23,537 bases of DNA, taken from NCBI GenBank assembly GCA_964397085.1, contig CAYNHH010000011.1, forward strand, positions 1 to 23,537, given 5' to 3'. A model generated the notes under the pieces. The model searched no databases, had not been told where the DNA came from, and worked only from the letters and a program-made list of their open reading frames with translations. Both the position numbers and the translations under genes were made by a program. This document shows, piece by piece, positions 7,150-13,921 of the stretch. This DNA is from CAILAD01 sp964397085. GTDB lineage: Bacteria; Patescibacteriota; Saccharimonadia; CAILAD01; BJGX01. Every line of letters begins with the position of its first letter. The stretch's first letter is position 1.

Positions 7150-7160
7150 CTTGGGTTTTT
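7138..7160 (+). terminator. Terminator overlapping the stop codon of the 136-aa gene
   Basis: CCCAAGC-AATA-GCTTGGG-TTTTT, a perfect 7-bp stem. The TAG stop (7147-7149) lies across loop and stem, and the final codons supply the 5' arm. Confidence 0.8.
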
Positions 7161-7803
7161 ATTTAGTTATTTCTGCAAAAAAGTGAGTGTCTTTTTGTGA
7201 GAGCTCGTAGATTTCAGCTGTACCCGGTATTAACTCACCTTCGTAGTCATCTAGCTCACCCCAGTAGACTTTTTTGATAAATTCTTTTGGAATGGTATTT
7301 GTATTAGTTGACCCAGTAAAGCAGTGGAACAATACCTGGCTCACAAGTTCTTTATCTTCATATATTGTCAGATACCCATCGCCGCTATGCTTTATACTTG
7401 CCGTAATACCAGCTTTTTCTTTCAATTCTCTATTAGCAGCATCGGCTATATTCTCACCAAGATGAATCTTGCCGGTGATAAAACCGACTTTACCTATTAA
7501 GGGCTGTTTGTCTCGCTTCCAAAGTAGCTGCTGACCTCTGCTATTTTTTACTACAAGGAGAGTGACAATTTTGGGTTGAATACGTGGTTGAAACTTTTCC
7601 ATACTGATTTTATCAACATATTGTTTGCCAGAAGAAGTCAGTTGGTAGCCATTGGCAACTTTTTGCACATATCCATCCCTCATAACAACCCTCATGTGAT
7701 ACATAAAGAGATTGCCCTCTACTCCACTTGGTTTGAGCTGAGAATATCGACATGTTTCATTTAGGGTAAGCTGGCGTAAGATGTATTTTTGTATCCAATG
7801 CAT
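7159..7803 (-). CDS. Winged-helix / Nudix domain fusion protein, putative regulator
   Basis: 214 aa. Residues 1-65 look like a small winged-helix DNA-binding domain (helices around QKYILRQLTLN and NLFMYHMRVVMRDGYV, wing at VQKVANGYQLTSSGKQYV). Residues 78-205 are a Nudix domain: GKIHLGE (111-117) then RELKEKAGI (125-133), matching Gx5Ex7REUxEExGU except that the second Glu of the EE pair is Lys130. Nudix proteins hydrolyse or bind nucleoside diphosphate compounds; a changed metal ligand could weaken catalysis and favour sensing. NrtR regulators of NAD metabolism combine the same domains in the opposite order (family knowledge). The gene is divergent from a NadR-like kinase across a palindrome-rich spacer, consistent with autoregulation (inference). 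No Shine-Dalgarno; a -10 lies 7 nt upstream. Confidence 0.85.
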   Translation of the reverse strand: MHWIQKYILRQLTLNETCRYSQLKPSGVEGNLFMYHMRVVMRDGYVQKVANGYQLTSSGKQYVDKISMEKFQPRIQPKIVTLLVVKNSRGQQLLWKRDKQPLIGKVGFITGKIHLGENIADAANRELKEKAGITASIKHSGDGYLTIYEDKELVSQVLFHCFTGSTNTNTIPKEFIKKVYWGELDDYEGELIPGTAEIYELSQKDTHFFAEITK

Positions 7804-7810
7804 ACTACTC

Positions 7811-7819
7811 AGTGTAGCA
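7811..7819 (-). promoter_or_regulatory. Extended -10 of the wHTH-Nudix gene
   Basis: Minus strand TGCTACACT ends 7 nt before the ATG at 7803. This predicts a leaderless or near-leaderless mRNA; no -35 at proper spacing is evident. Confidence 0.5.
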
Positions 7820-7823
7820 AAAT

Positions 7824-7891
7824 TTGAGTCAAGTACTAGTCAAATGTATTTGACTACAATTATCTTGTCTAGATTAGCATACTTGACTCAA
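7824..7891. promoter_or_regulatory. Palindrome cluster (operator candidates) between Nudix and kinase genes
   Basis: A 20-bp palindrome TAGTCAAAT-GT-ATTTGACTA (7837-7856) is flanked by a perfect 12-bp inverted repeat, TTGAGTCAAGTA (7824-7835) and TACTTGACTCAA (7880-7891). All share the TTGACT/AGTCAA core. The cluster fills the spacer of two divergent genes, one encoding a winged-helix protein, which is the usual arrangement for an autoregulated operator. Confidence 0.6.
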
Positions 7892-7930
7892 GCTAAAGTA
7901 ATAGCGTACCTTAAAACAAAGGGAGAAAGA

Positions 7931-8530
7931 ATGAAGAGAATTGTAGTTACTGGCGGGCCATGTGCTGGTAAAACAACTGTCATTGAAACACTGAGAACTG
8001 AGTTGGGGACCAAAGCCGTATTCGTGCCTGAATGTGCAACACTTATTTTGAGTGGCGGGTTTCCGGCTCCTCCAGATCAAGAGAAACTCGGTATCGAACG
8101 ATTCCACACCTGGCAGAGACATTTTCAGTCGGCCATCTACCATATACAACTAGCCCTAGAAGATTTGGCAGATATTGAAGCCAAATTTGATGATACTCAG
8201 TTTGTGATACACGATCGAGGAATAGCCGATGGTATCGCCTATCATCCAGAAGGCTTGGCGGGTTTTATGTCGCAATTACATACCAATGGCCAAGAAATTT
8301 TTGAGCGTTATGATGCTGTAGTATTTTTAGAGTCTTTGGCAGTAAAGCAGCCAGAACTTTTCGGCAAACTTGGTAATGAGCATAGATATGAATCAGTTGA
8401 TACTGCTGTGCGAGTAAATACCCTGACTCACAACGCCTGGAAATTGCATCCAAATTTTCATTACATTGGTAGCACATTGCCACTTGAAGATAAAGCAAAG
8501 AAGGTTCGAGAAATTATTTCATCCTCGTGA
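7931..8530 (+). CDS. NadR-like (AAA_28-type) P-loop ATPase/kinase, 199 aa
   Basis: Single-domain P-loop protein with Walker A GGPCAGKTT (residues 8-16), a VFVPECAT strand-loop, and IHDRGIADGIAY resembling the D-R motif of nucleoside-type kinases. This pattern fits the AAA_28 family, which includes the NadR ribosylnicotinamide kinase domain; substrate cannot be read from sequence. The start chosen is the ATG at 7931, with GGGAG 5 nt upstream; the frame stays open upstream to 7781, but that part crosses the operator region and is not credible. The gene is divergent from the wHTH-Nudix gene and followed by a strong terminator. A role in salvage phosphorylation of a nucleoside is plausible but inferred. 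Confidence 0.8.
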   Translation: MKRIVVTGGPCAGKTTVIETLRTELGTKAVFVPECATLILSGGFPAPPDQEKLGIERFHTWQRHFQSAIYHIQLALEDLADIEAKFDDTQFVIHDRGIADGIAYHPEGLAGFMSQLHTNGQEIFERYDAVVFLESLAVKQPELFGKLGNEHRYESVDTAVRVNTLTHNAWKLHPNFHYIGSTLPLEDKAKKVREIISSS

Positions 8531-8537
8531 TCACTAA

Positions 8538-8571
8538 GCCCTAATCAACCATGATTGGGGCGTTTATTTTT
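8538..8571 (+). terminator. Terminator of the NadR-like gene
   Basis: GCCCTAATCA-acca-TGATTGGGGC, a 10-bp stem with one G-U pair, followed by GTTTATTTTTC. It overlaps the stop codon of the convergent gene. Confidence 0.8.
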
Positions 8572-9127
8572 CTTCTTTCTCAATCTCAGCTATTTCATCA
8601 CTAGCGAGTGAATGTATCCAATCTGCATTAATTGGCTCATAGTAGTGCACTTCGTGCATTGGCTCATTGGGCAATACTTTATTGGGCAGTTGCAAAAAAC
8701 TTCTTGCTTGTGCTCTATCAAGACCGCGTGTGGTTATCTCTAGAACAACCAAATCATCTTCTGGGGTCTCTTGCGTCACGCCAGCACAAAACTTTGCAAA
8801 AGTGATTGTATCGCTCAGGCTCACCACGACGTCTGGTTCAAATTCAAGCTGGTGAGGCTTCAGGCCTTCAAGCATTATACGTTTGGCTTTGGCCGGGGTA
8901 GTTGCATGGAATAACGCCTCTGGCAACTTTGAATAATACATTTTTTCATGCATCTCCTCAGCTTCTTTACTGTTAGCTTCTTGTTCTTTTGCCCACTCAG
9001 TAAAATCTGCAAGCATCTGATGAATACTTGCGAGTTGCTCGAATTTTTCTATTCGCTCAATTTCTGAATTAGCTGTCTTAGACACTTCTGCTTCTTGGTT
9101 ATGAGGGGCTGGTGTTGGGTCGCTCAT
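8564..9127 (-). CDS. Putative ADP-ribosyltransferase-fold protein, 187 aa (tentative)
   Basis: The N-terminal 65 residues are acidic and helical. The conserved-looking core is ALFHATTPAKAKRIMLEGLKP (71-91), VVSLSDTITFAKF (101-113), DLVVLEITTRGLD (125-137) and HEVHYYEPINADWI (158-171). The order H74-T, then G88-L89, then S103-L-S, then E159 resembles the H...S/Y...E layout of ART-fold proteins such as Tpt1/KptA-like and DarT-like families, where a 'HaT...I...GL' start and a late Glu are typical. This is pattern inference only. An ART would use NAD, which fits the neighbouring Nudix and NadR-like genes. No signal peptide. No Shine-Dalgarno; TACACT lies 6 nt upstream of the ATG. Confidence 0.6.
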   Translation of the reverse strand: MSDPTPAPHNQEAEVSKTANSEIERIEKFEQLASIHQMLADFTEWAKEQEANSKEAEEMHEKMYYSKLPEALFHATTPAKAKRIMLEGLKPHQLEFEPDVVVSLSDTITFAKFCAGVTQETPEDDLVVLEITTRGLDRAQARSFLQLPNKVLPNEPMHEVHYYEPINADWIHSLASDEIAEIEKEEK

Positions 9128-9133
9128 ATCTGT

Positions 9134-9141
9134 AGTGTATC
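9134..9141 (-). promoter_or_regulatory. Extended -10 of the ART-like gene
   Basis: Minus strand TGATACACT ends 6 nt before the ATG at 9127, predicting a leaderless mRNA. It lies directly after the rpsG terminator. Confidence 0.45.
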
Positions 9142-9149
9142 ACAGTATC

Positions 9150-9179
9150 AAAAAACCACCATTCTTGTGGTGGTTTTTT
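9150..9179. terminator. Terminator of the rpoB-rpoC-rpsL-rpsG operon
   Basis: AAAAAACCACCA-6-nt loop-TGGTGGTTTTTT, a perfect 12-bp stem including A/T tracts, immediately after the rpsG stop. It is symmetric, but only minus-strand transcription needs it. Confidence 0.9.
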
Positions 9180-9194
9180 GATTGAAGACAGATT

Positions 9195-9671
9195 TTAATA
9201 ACGAGCGAAGTGAGCAAAAGCCTTGTTGGCCTCGGCCATTTGGTGGGCATCTTGCTTTTTCTTCATAGCGTCACCTTCGTTATTGAAAGCGTTTACTAGC
9301 TCGTTAGCAAGCTTTTTGTCGAAGCTCTGACCCTTTTTAGATCTAGCACTGTCGAGAATCCACACTAGGGCATAGTGCACTTTGCGATCACCTTTTACTT
9401 CCATAGGCACTTGGTAGTTAGCACCACCAATTCTCTTAGACTTTACCATTACAGTTGGGCTGACGTTTTTGACTGCTGTTTCGAGTACTTCCGCAGGCTC
9501 AACTTTGGTCTTCACGGCTGCTTGCTCAATTGCAGAATATACAAGCTTTTCTGCAATATGCTTCTTGCCATCTAACATAACTTTGTTGATAGTCTTAGAA
9601 ACTAATACGTTACTGTAGACTCTGTCTGGAGGAATGATTCGCTTGAGTGATTTGGTTACTTTTCGTGGCAT
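9195..9671 (-). CDS. rpsG: 30S ribosomal protein uS7
   Basis: Primary 16S rRNA-binding protein that nucleates the 30S head. The 158-aa product has the normal length and landmarks: MPRKVTKSLKRIIPPDRVYSN, VSKTINKVMLDGKKHIAEKLVY, VKSKRIGGANYQVPMEV and the C-terminal AHQMAEANKAFAHFARY. Start at 9671, 3 nt after the rpsL stop, with an AGAG ribosome site, so translation is probably coupled to rpsL. It is the last gene of the rpoBC-rpsL-rpsG operon. In most bacteria fusA follows; here a strong terminator and an unrelated gene do. Confidence 0.97.
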   Translation of the reverse strand: MPRKVTKSLKRIIPPDRVYSNVLVSKTINKVMLDGKKHIAEKLVYSAIEQAAVKTKVEPAEVLETAVKNVSPTVMVKSKRIGGANYQVPMEVKGDRKVHYALVWILDSARSKKGQSFDKKLANELVNAFNNEGDAMKKKQDAHQMAEANKAFAHFARY

Positions 9672-9674
9672 AGT

Positions 9675-10094
9675 CTAGCTCTTTGTACTTTCTCGTTTAG
9701 TTCCATACTTACTTCTACCTTGCTTACGACCAGAAACTCCAGCTGTATCAAGTGCACCACGAACAACGTGGTAACGAACACCAGGTAAATCTTTTACACG
9801 GCCGCCGCGAATTAATACCACAGAGTGTTCTTGTAAGTTGTGGCCTTCACCACCGATATAGGCGGTTACTTCCATACCATTCGTAAGCCGTACACGCGCT
9901 ACCTTTCGCAAAGCAGAGTTTGGCTTTTTAGGTGTTTGAGTAAATACTTTGGTGCACACGCCACGTTTGAGTGGAGAGTTGATACTGCTCGTGCGTACTT
10001 TGAGCGCATTAAAGCTACGAGCTAAAGCGGGAGCTTTGTTCTTTTTGCCTTTGCTGACGCGTGGCTTACGAATTAGTTGGTTTATAGTTGGCAT
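9675..10094 (-). CDS. rpsL: 30S ribosomal protein uS12
   Basis: Decoding-centre protein of the 30S subunit. The 139-aa product has the N-terminal insertion typical of Gram-positive-type S12 and the invariant TPKKPNSALRKVARVRLTNG, IGGEGHNLQEHSVVLIRGGRVKDLPGVRYHVVRGALD. Both lysines where streptomycin-resistance substitutions occur (KKPNS and GGRVKDLPG) are the sensitive type. The basic tail GRKQGRSKYGTKRESTKS is normal. Start at 10094, 34 nt after the rpoC stop, with only a weak TAAG ribosome site. It is cotranscribed with rpoC and rpsG. Confidence 0.97.
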   Translation of the reverse strand: MPTINQLIRKPRVSKGKKNKAPALARSFNALKVRTSSINSPLKRGVCTKVFTQTPKKPNSALRKVARVRLTNGMEVTAYIGGEGHNLQEHSVVLIRGGRVKDLPGVRYHVVRGALDTAGVSGRKQGRSKYGTKRESTKS

Positions 10095-10128
10095 AACTTA
10101 CACATTCTATCAGATAGGGCTCTTCTGG

Positions 10129-13100
10129 TCAAGCCTCTTCGTCCTCACGAAATCCTGTTCCTACCGGAATCAAGCGTCCTATGATAACGTTTTCTTTCAA
10201 GCCACGGAGCTTATCTTGCTTACCACGCATAGCTGCACCTATAAGAACCTTGGTGGTTTCTTGGAAACTTGCGGCAGATAGCCAGCTATCAGAACTTGTA
10301 GAAATCTTAGTGATTGGCATGAGTAGCTTTTCGTATGTTGCAATCTTGCCTTTGCGTTCTTTGACTGCGCCGTTTTCTTCAGCAAGTACTGCTCGAGAAA
10401 CAATGTCGCCAGAGATGAACTCAGTATCATTTGGTTCTTCAATACGTACTCGTGAGAACATCTGGCGTATCATCACTTCAATATGCTTTGCAGCGATTGA
10501 TTGACCTTGGCTCAAGTAAATAGCTTGTACTTCATCAATAACATAGCGTTGTACTGCTTCTTCACCCTGCAGACGCAACATATCTTGCAAGTTTACTGAT
10601 CCCTCACTGAGACGTTGACCAACAGTTACAAGATCACCTGTCTTCACCTCAAGTGAAGTATATTCAGAAAGTGTGTACTCTCTAGTATTACCACTATCAT
10701 GAGTAAGGACTATTTGGTCTGCTTCAACACTCACCGTACCTATTCCACCAGCTTTGATGGTCTTTTTGCCGTCTGTAGACTTCGCAAGAATCTGTGAGCG
10801 AGTTACACCAGTACCAGTTTTTACCTTAGGTACCATGCCTTTTAGTTCATAGGTAGTTACTTTTTGGTCATCAGGGATGATACTCACAATTTGCTTCGTA
10901 TCTTTCTTTGTGACCTTCACGGTGCCATCAATCTCAGAAAGAATCGCTTGGCCTTTAGGTGCACGAGCCTCGAAGATTTCTTCAACTCGTGGTAATCCTT
11001 GAGTAATATCCCCACCAATACCAGTTGCATGCTTAGTATTCATGGTTAGCTGTGTACCTGGCTCACCAATACTTTGGGCGGCCATAATACCAACTGCCTC
11101 ACCAAGTCTCACTGGATTGCCTTTAGCAAGATCGATACCATAACATTTCTGACATAAGCCCCATGAGCTTTGACATTTAAATATTGAACGAATCTTCACA
11201 GTTTCAAGTCCAATCTCTTTAATACGCTTGGCGGCAACATCTGTGATAAGTTGACCTTTTTTCACAATCACATCAGAGGTCTCAGGATCAACGATCTTTT
11301 CGAGTGAGGTACGTCCTACAATCCATGCAGACAATCCTTCTTCGCCAACTGCTTCAGCTTCGGCTTTACTCATTACGTAGCCTTCTTTGTCGCCACAGTC
11401 GTTCTCAGAGATAACAATATCTTGTGCAACATCAACGAGTCGTCTCGTGAGGTAGCCAGATTCTGAGGTTCTTAAAGCGGTGTCAGTAAGTCCTTTTCGA
11501 GCACCGTGAGTACTAATGAAGTATTCAAGTACTCCAAGGCCATCTTTGTAGTTTGATCGCACTGGCAACTCAATAACTCGACCAGCAGGACTAAGCATGA
11601 GCCCGAGCATACCGCTCATCTTATTGATCTGACCAAGACTTGCACGTGCACCAGACTGTAAGTCATCTTGAAGTGTAGAGTCAGAGTTGGCAAGAGTATC
11701 ACCAAGTTGCGCTTCTATATCTTCACCCACGTGTTTCCAAACATCTACTGTACGAGCATATCGCTCGTCATTGGTGATCAAGCCTTGTTGATATTTTGAT
11801 ACATAGTCGAGTACTTTGGCTTCACCTTCAGCAATCATAGCGTCACGCTCTTTTGGAATCACAAGGTCATCCATACCAATAGAAATACCAGAAATAGTTG
11901 AGTATTTGAACCCTAAGTCTTTCACATCATCTACTAGATCAGCTGTCACTTCTTGACCAAGCTCAGCAAATACTTGGGCCATAATTTTTCTCAGACCAGT
12001 CTTGTTGAGTGTTTCATTTACAAAAGCAATTTCGTTTGGCAAAATTTCGTTAAATATCAATCTACCTGGTGTAGTTTCGATAATCTCACCATTTACTCGT
12101 ACCTTGGTCATGGCGCGCAACTCTACAACACCTTCTTGATGAGCCATAATAGCCTCACTTGTGTCGCTAAATACTTTTCCTTCACCCTTCAGCCCAGGCT
12201 TGGTGCTTGTAAGGAAGAAACATCCAAGTACAACGTCTTGACTAGGCTGCACTACAGGCTCTCCACTTGAAGGCTTGAGTAGGTTGTGCTTTGAAAGCAT
12301 AATGTCACGTGCTTCAGCTTGAGCTGCAGCAGACAATGGAACGTGTACTGCCATTTGGTCGCCATCAAAATCAGCATTGAATGCCGTACATACCATTGGG
12401 TGCAATTGAATAGCCTTACCTTCAATGAGTATTGGTTTGAAAGCCTGAATACCAAGGCGGTGCAAGGTAGGTGCGCGGTTAAGCAACACGTACTTACCAG
12501 CTATCACTTCATCGAGAGTGTCCCATACTTCAGTACGAGCTCGCTCAATCATACGCGAGGCAGACTTTACATTGTGTGCGATACCTTTTTCTATCAATTT
12601 ACCAATCACAAATGGCTTGAATAGCTCAAGCGCCATCATTTTTGGTAATCCACACTGATCCAATTTAAGGTGAGGACCAATTACAATCACAGAACGGCCT
12701 GAGTAATCTACGCGTTTACCGAGAAGGTTTTGTCTAAACCGTCCTTGCTTGCCCTTTAGAAGATCGGTAAGACTTTTGAGTTTTTTACGGCTACCAGCAG
12801 CACTTACTGCGCGATCACGCCGAGCATTATTGTCTATAAGCGCATCAACAGCTTCTTGCAGCATACGTTTTTCATTTCTACATATCACTTCTGGAGCTTC
12901 GAGCTTGAACAGTTTTTTCAAACGGTTATTACGATTGATAACACGTCGGTAGAGATCATTTAGATCAGATGCAGCAAAACGACCACCATCTAGCTGTACC
13001 ATTGGTCGCAAATCTGGCGGAATTACTGGTAGATTGGTAGTAATCATCCATTCTGGACGAATACCAGATTGTTCCATACCTTCTACAAGTTTCAGTCGCT

Positions 13101-13917
13101 TGAGGGCCTTTTTCATTTTCTGACCAGCTGACTCTTCAGCTTCTTTACGGAGGCTTGCAGTAAGTTCTTTGAGATCAATTTCTTCAAGCAACTGCTGTAA
13201 AGCCTCAGCACCAATACCGGCTTTGAATACTTGACCAAACTTCATATTAAGCTCGCGGTATCGGCCTTCTGGTAATAGCTGATACTTGGCTAGATTAGTG
13301 AGGTCAGTCTTGGCAGCTGTCCAGTTAGCATCAAGCTCTGCGAATTCCTTGGTAGCTTCATCAGACATAGCCTCGCCTTTACCATCCTTGATATCATATT
13401 TTGCTACTAATTCTTTATACTTAGAATCAAAGTCTTTCTTAAGATCTGCAATAGCATCAGCCTTGGCCTTTTCGTCTACGTCAGTAATGATAAAATTAGC
13501 AAAGTATACAACCCGTTCAAGATCTCTAATGCCCACATTGAGCACAAGACTAATTGGACTTGGTGTACCTCTTAAGAACCAAATATGTGCAACTGGTACA
13601 CATAGAGCTATGTGAGCCATTCTTTCTCGACGCACAATACTTCGAGTAACTAATACTCCACACTTATCACATTCAATACCTTTATAGCGAATGCCTTTAT
13701 ACTTTCCACAGTAACACTGCCAATCTTTGGTTGGACCGAAGATCTTTTCACAGAATAACCCGTCTTTTTCTGGTTTTTGCGTACGATAATTAATCGTTTC
13801 TGGCTTGATTACTTCACCATTTGACCAGTCGAGAATATGTTCTGGACCAGCAACAGACAGCTTGATAGCATCAAAGTCAATAATTGGTTGTTCGTGCATT
13901 GTCATATCTTTTTCCAT
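10129..13917 (-). CDS. rpoC: DNA-directed RNA polymerase beta' subunit
   Basis: Catalytic clamp subunit of RNA polymerase, 1262 aa, complete. The N-terminal zinc site reads CYCGKYKGIRYKGIECDKCG; the active-site loop with the three Mg-binding aspartates is NADFDGDQMAVHVPLS; the bridge-helix/trigger-loop part has MAAQSIGEPGTQLTMNTKHATGIGGDITQGLPRVEEIFEARAPKG; a second Cys cluster is CQSSWGLCQKCYG. Start chosen at the ATG at 13917 (MEKDMTMHEQ), 4 nt after the rpoB stop, with GAGG 9 nt upstream; the frame is open to 13941 but that overlaps rpoB. The C-terminus ends soon after GLKENVIIGRLIPVGTGF with a short acidic tail. Operon: rpoB-rpoC-rpsL-rpsG. Confidence 0.98.
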   Translation of the reverse strand: MEKDMTMHEQPIIDFDAIKLSVAGPEHILDWSNGEVIKPETINYRTQKPEKDGLFCEKIFGPTKDWQCYCGKYKGIRYKGIECDKCGVLVTRSIVRRERMAHIALCVPVAHIWFLRGTPSPISLVLNVGIRDLERVVYFANFIITDVDEKAKADAIADLKKDFDSKYKELVAKYDIKDGKGEAMSDEATKEFAELDANWTAAKTDLTNLAKYQLLPEGRYRELNMKFGQVFKAGIGAEALQQLLEEIDLKELTASLRKEAEESAGQKMKKALKRLKLVEGMEQSGIRPEWMITTNLPVIPPDLRPMVQLDGGRFAASDLNDLYRRVINRNNRLKKLFKLEAPEVICRNEKRMLQEAVDALIDNNARRDRAVSAAGSRKKLKSLTDLLKGKQGRFRQNLLGKRVDYSGRSVIVIGPHLKLDQCGLPKMMALELFKPFVIGKLIEKGIAHNVKSASRMIERARTEVWDTLDEVIAGKYVLLNRAPTLHRLGIQAFKPILIEGKAIQLHPMVCTAFNADFDGDQMAVHVPLSAAAQAEARDIMLSKHNLLKPSSGEPVVQPSQDVVLGCFFLTSTKPGLKGEGKVFSDTSEAIMAHQEGVVELRAMTKVRVNGEIIETTPGRLIFNEILPNEIAFVNETLNKTGLRKIMAQVFAELGQEVTADLVDDVKDLGFKYSTISGISIGMDDLVIPKERDAMIAEGEAKVLDYVSKYQQGLITNDERYARTVDVWKHVGEDIEAQLGDTLANSDSTLQDDLQSGARASLGQINKMSGMLGLMLSPAGRVIELPVRSNYKDGLGVLEYFISTHGARKGLTDTALRTSESGYLTRRLVDVAQDIVISENDCGDKEGYVMSKAEAEAVGEEGLSAWIVGRTSLEKIVDPETSDVIVKKGQLITDVAAKRIKEIGLETVKIRSIFKCQSSWGLCQKCYGIDLAKGNPVRLGEAVGIMAAQSIGEPGTQLTMNTKHATGIGGDITQGLPRVEEIFEARAPKGQAILSEIDGTVKVTKKDTKQIVSIIPDDQKVTTYELKGMVPKVKTGTGVTRSQILAKSTDGKKTIKAGGIGTVSVEADQIVLTHDSGNTREYTLSEYTSLEVKTGDLVTVGQRLSEGSVNLQDMLRLQGEEAVQRYVIDEVQAIYLSQGQSIAAKHIEVMIRQMFSRVRIEEPNDTEFISGDIVSRAVLAEENGAVKERKGKIATYEKLLMPITKISTSSDSWLSAASFQETTKVLIGAAMRGKQDKLRGLKENVIIGRLIPVGTGFREDEEA

Positions 13918-13921
13918 AGTC

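Noticed and set aside
7781..7930. N-terminal extension of the NadR-like kinase to 7781
   Set aside because: It would run through the operator palindromes and the divergent gene's start; the ATG at 7931 has a good GGGAG and gives the family's usual short N-terminus.
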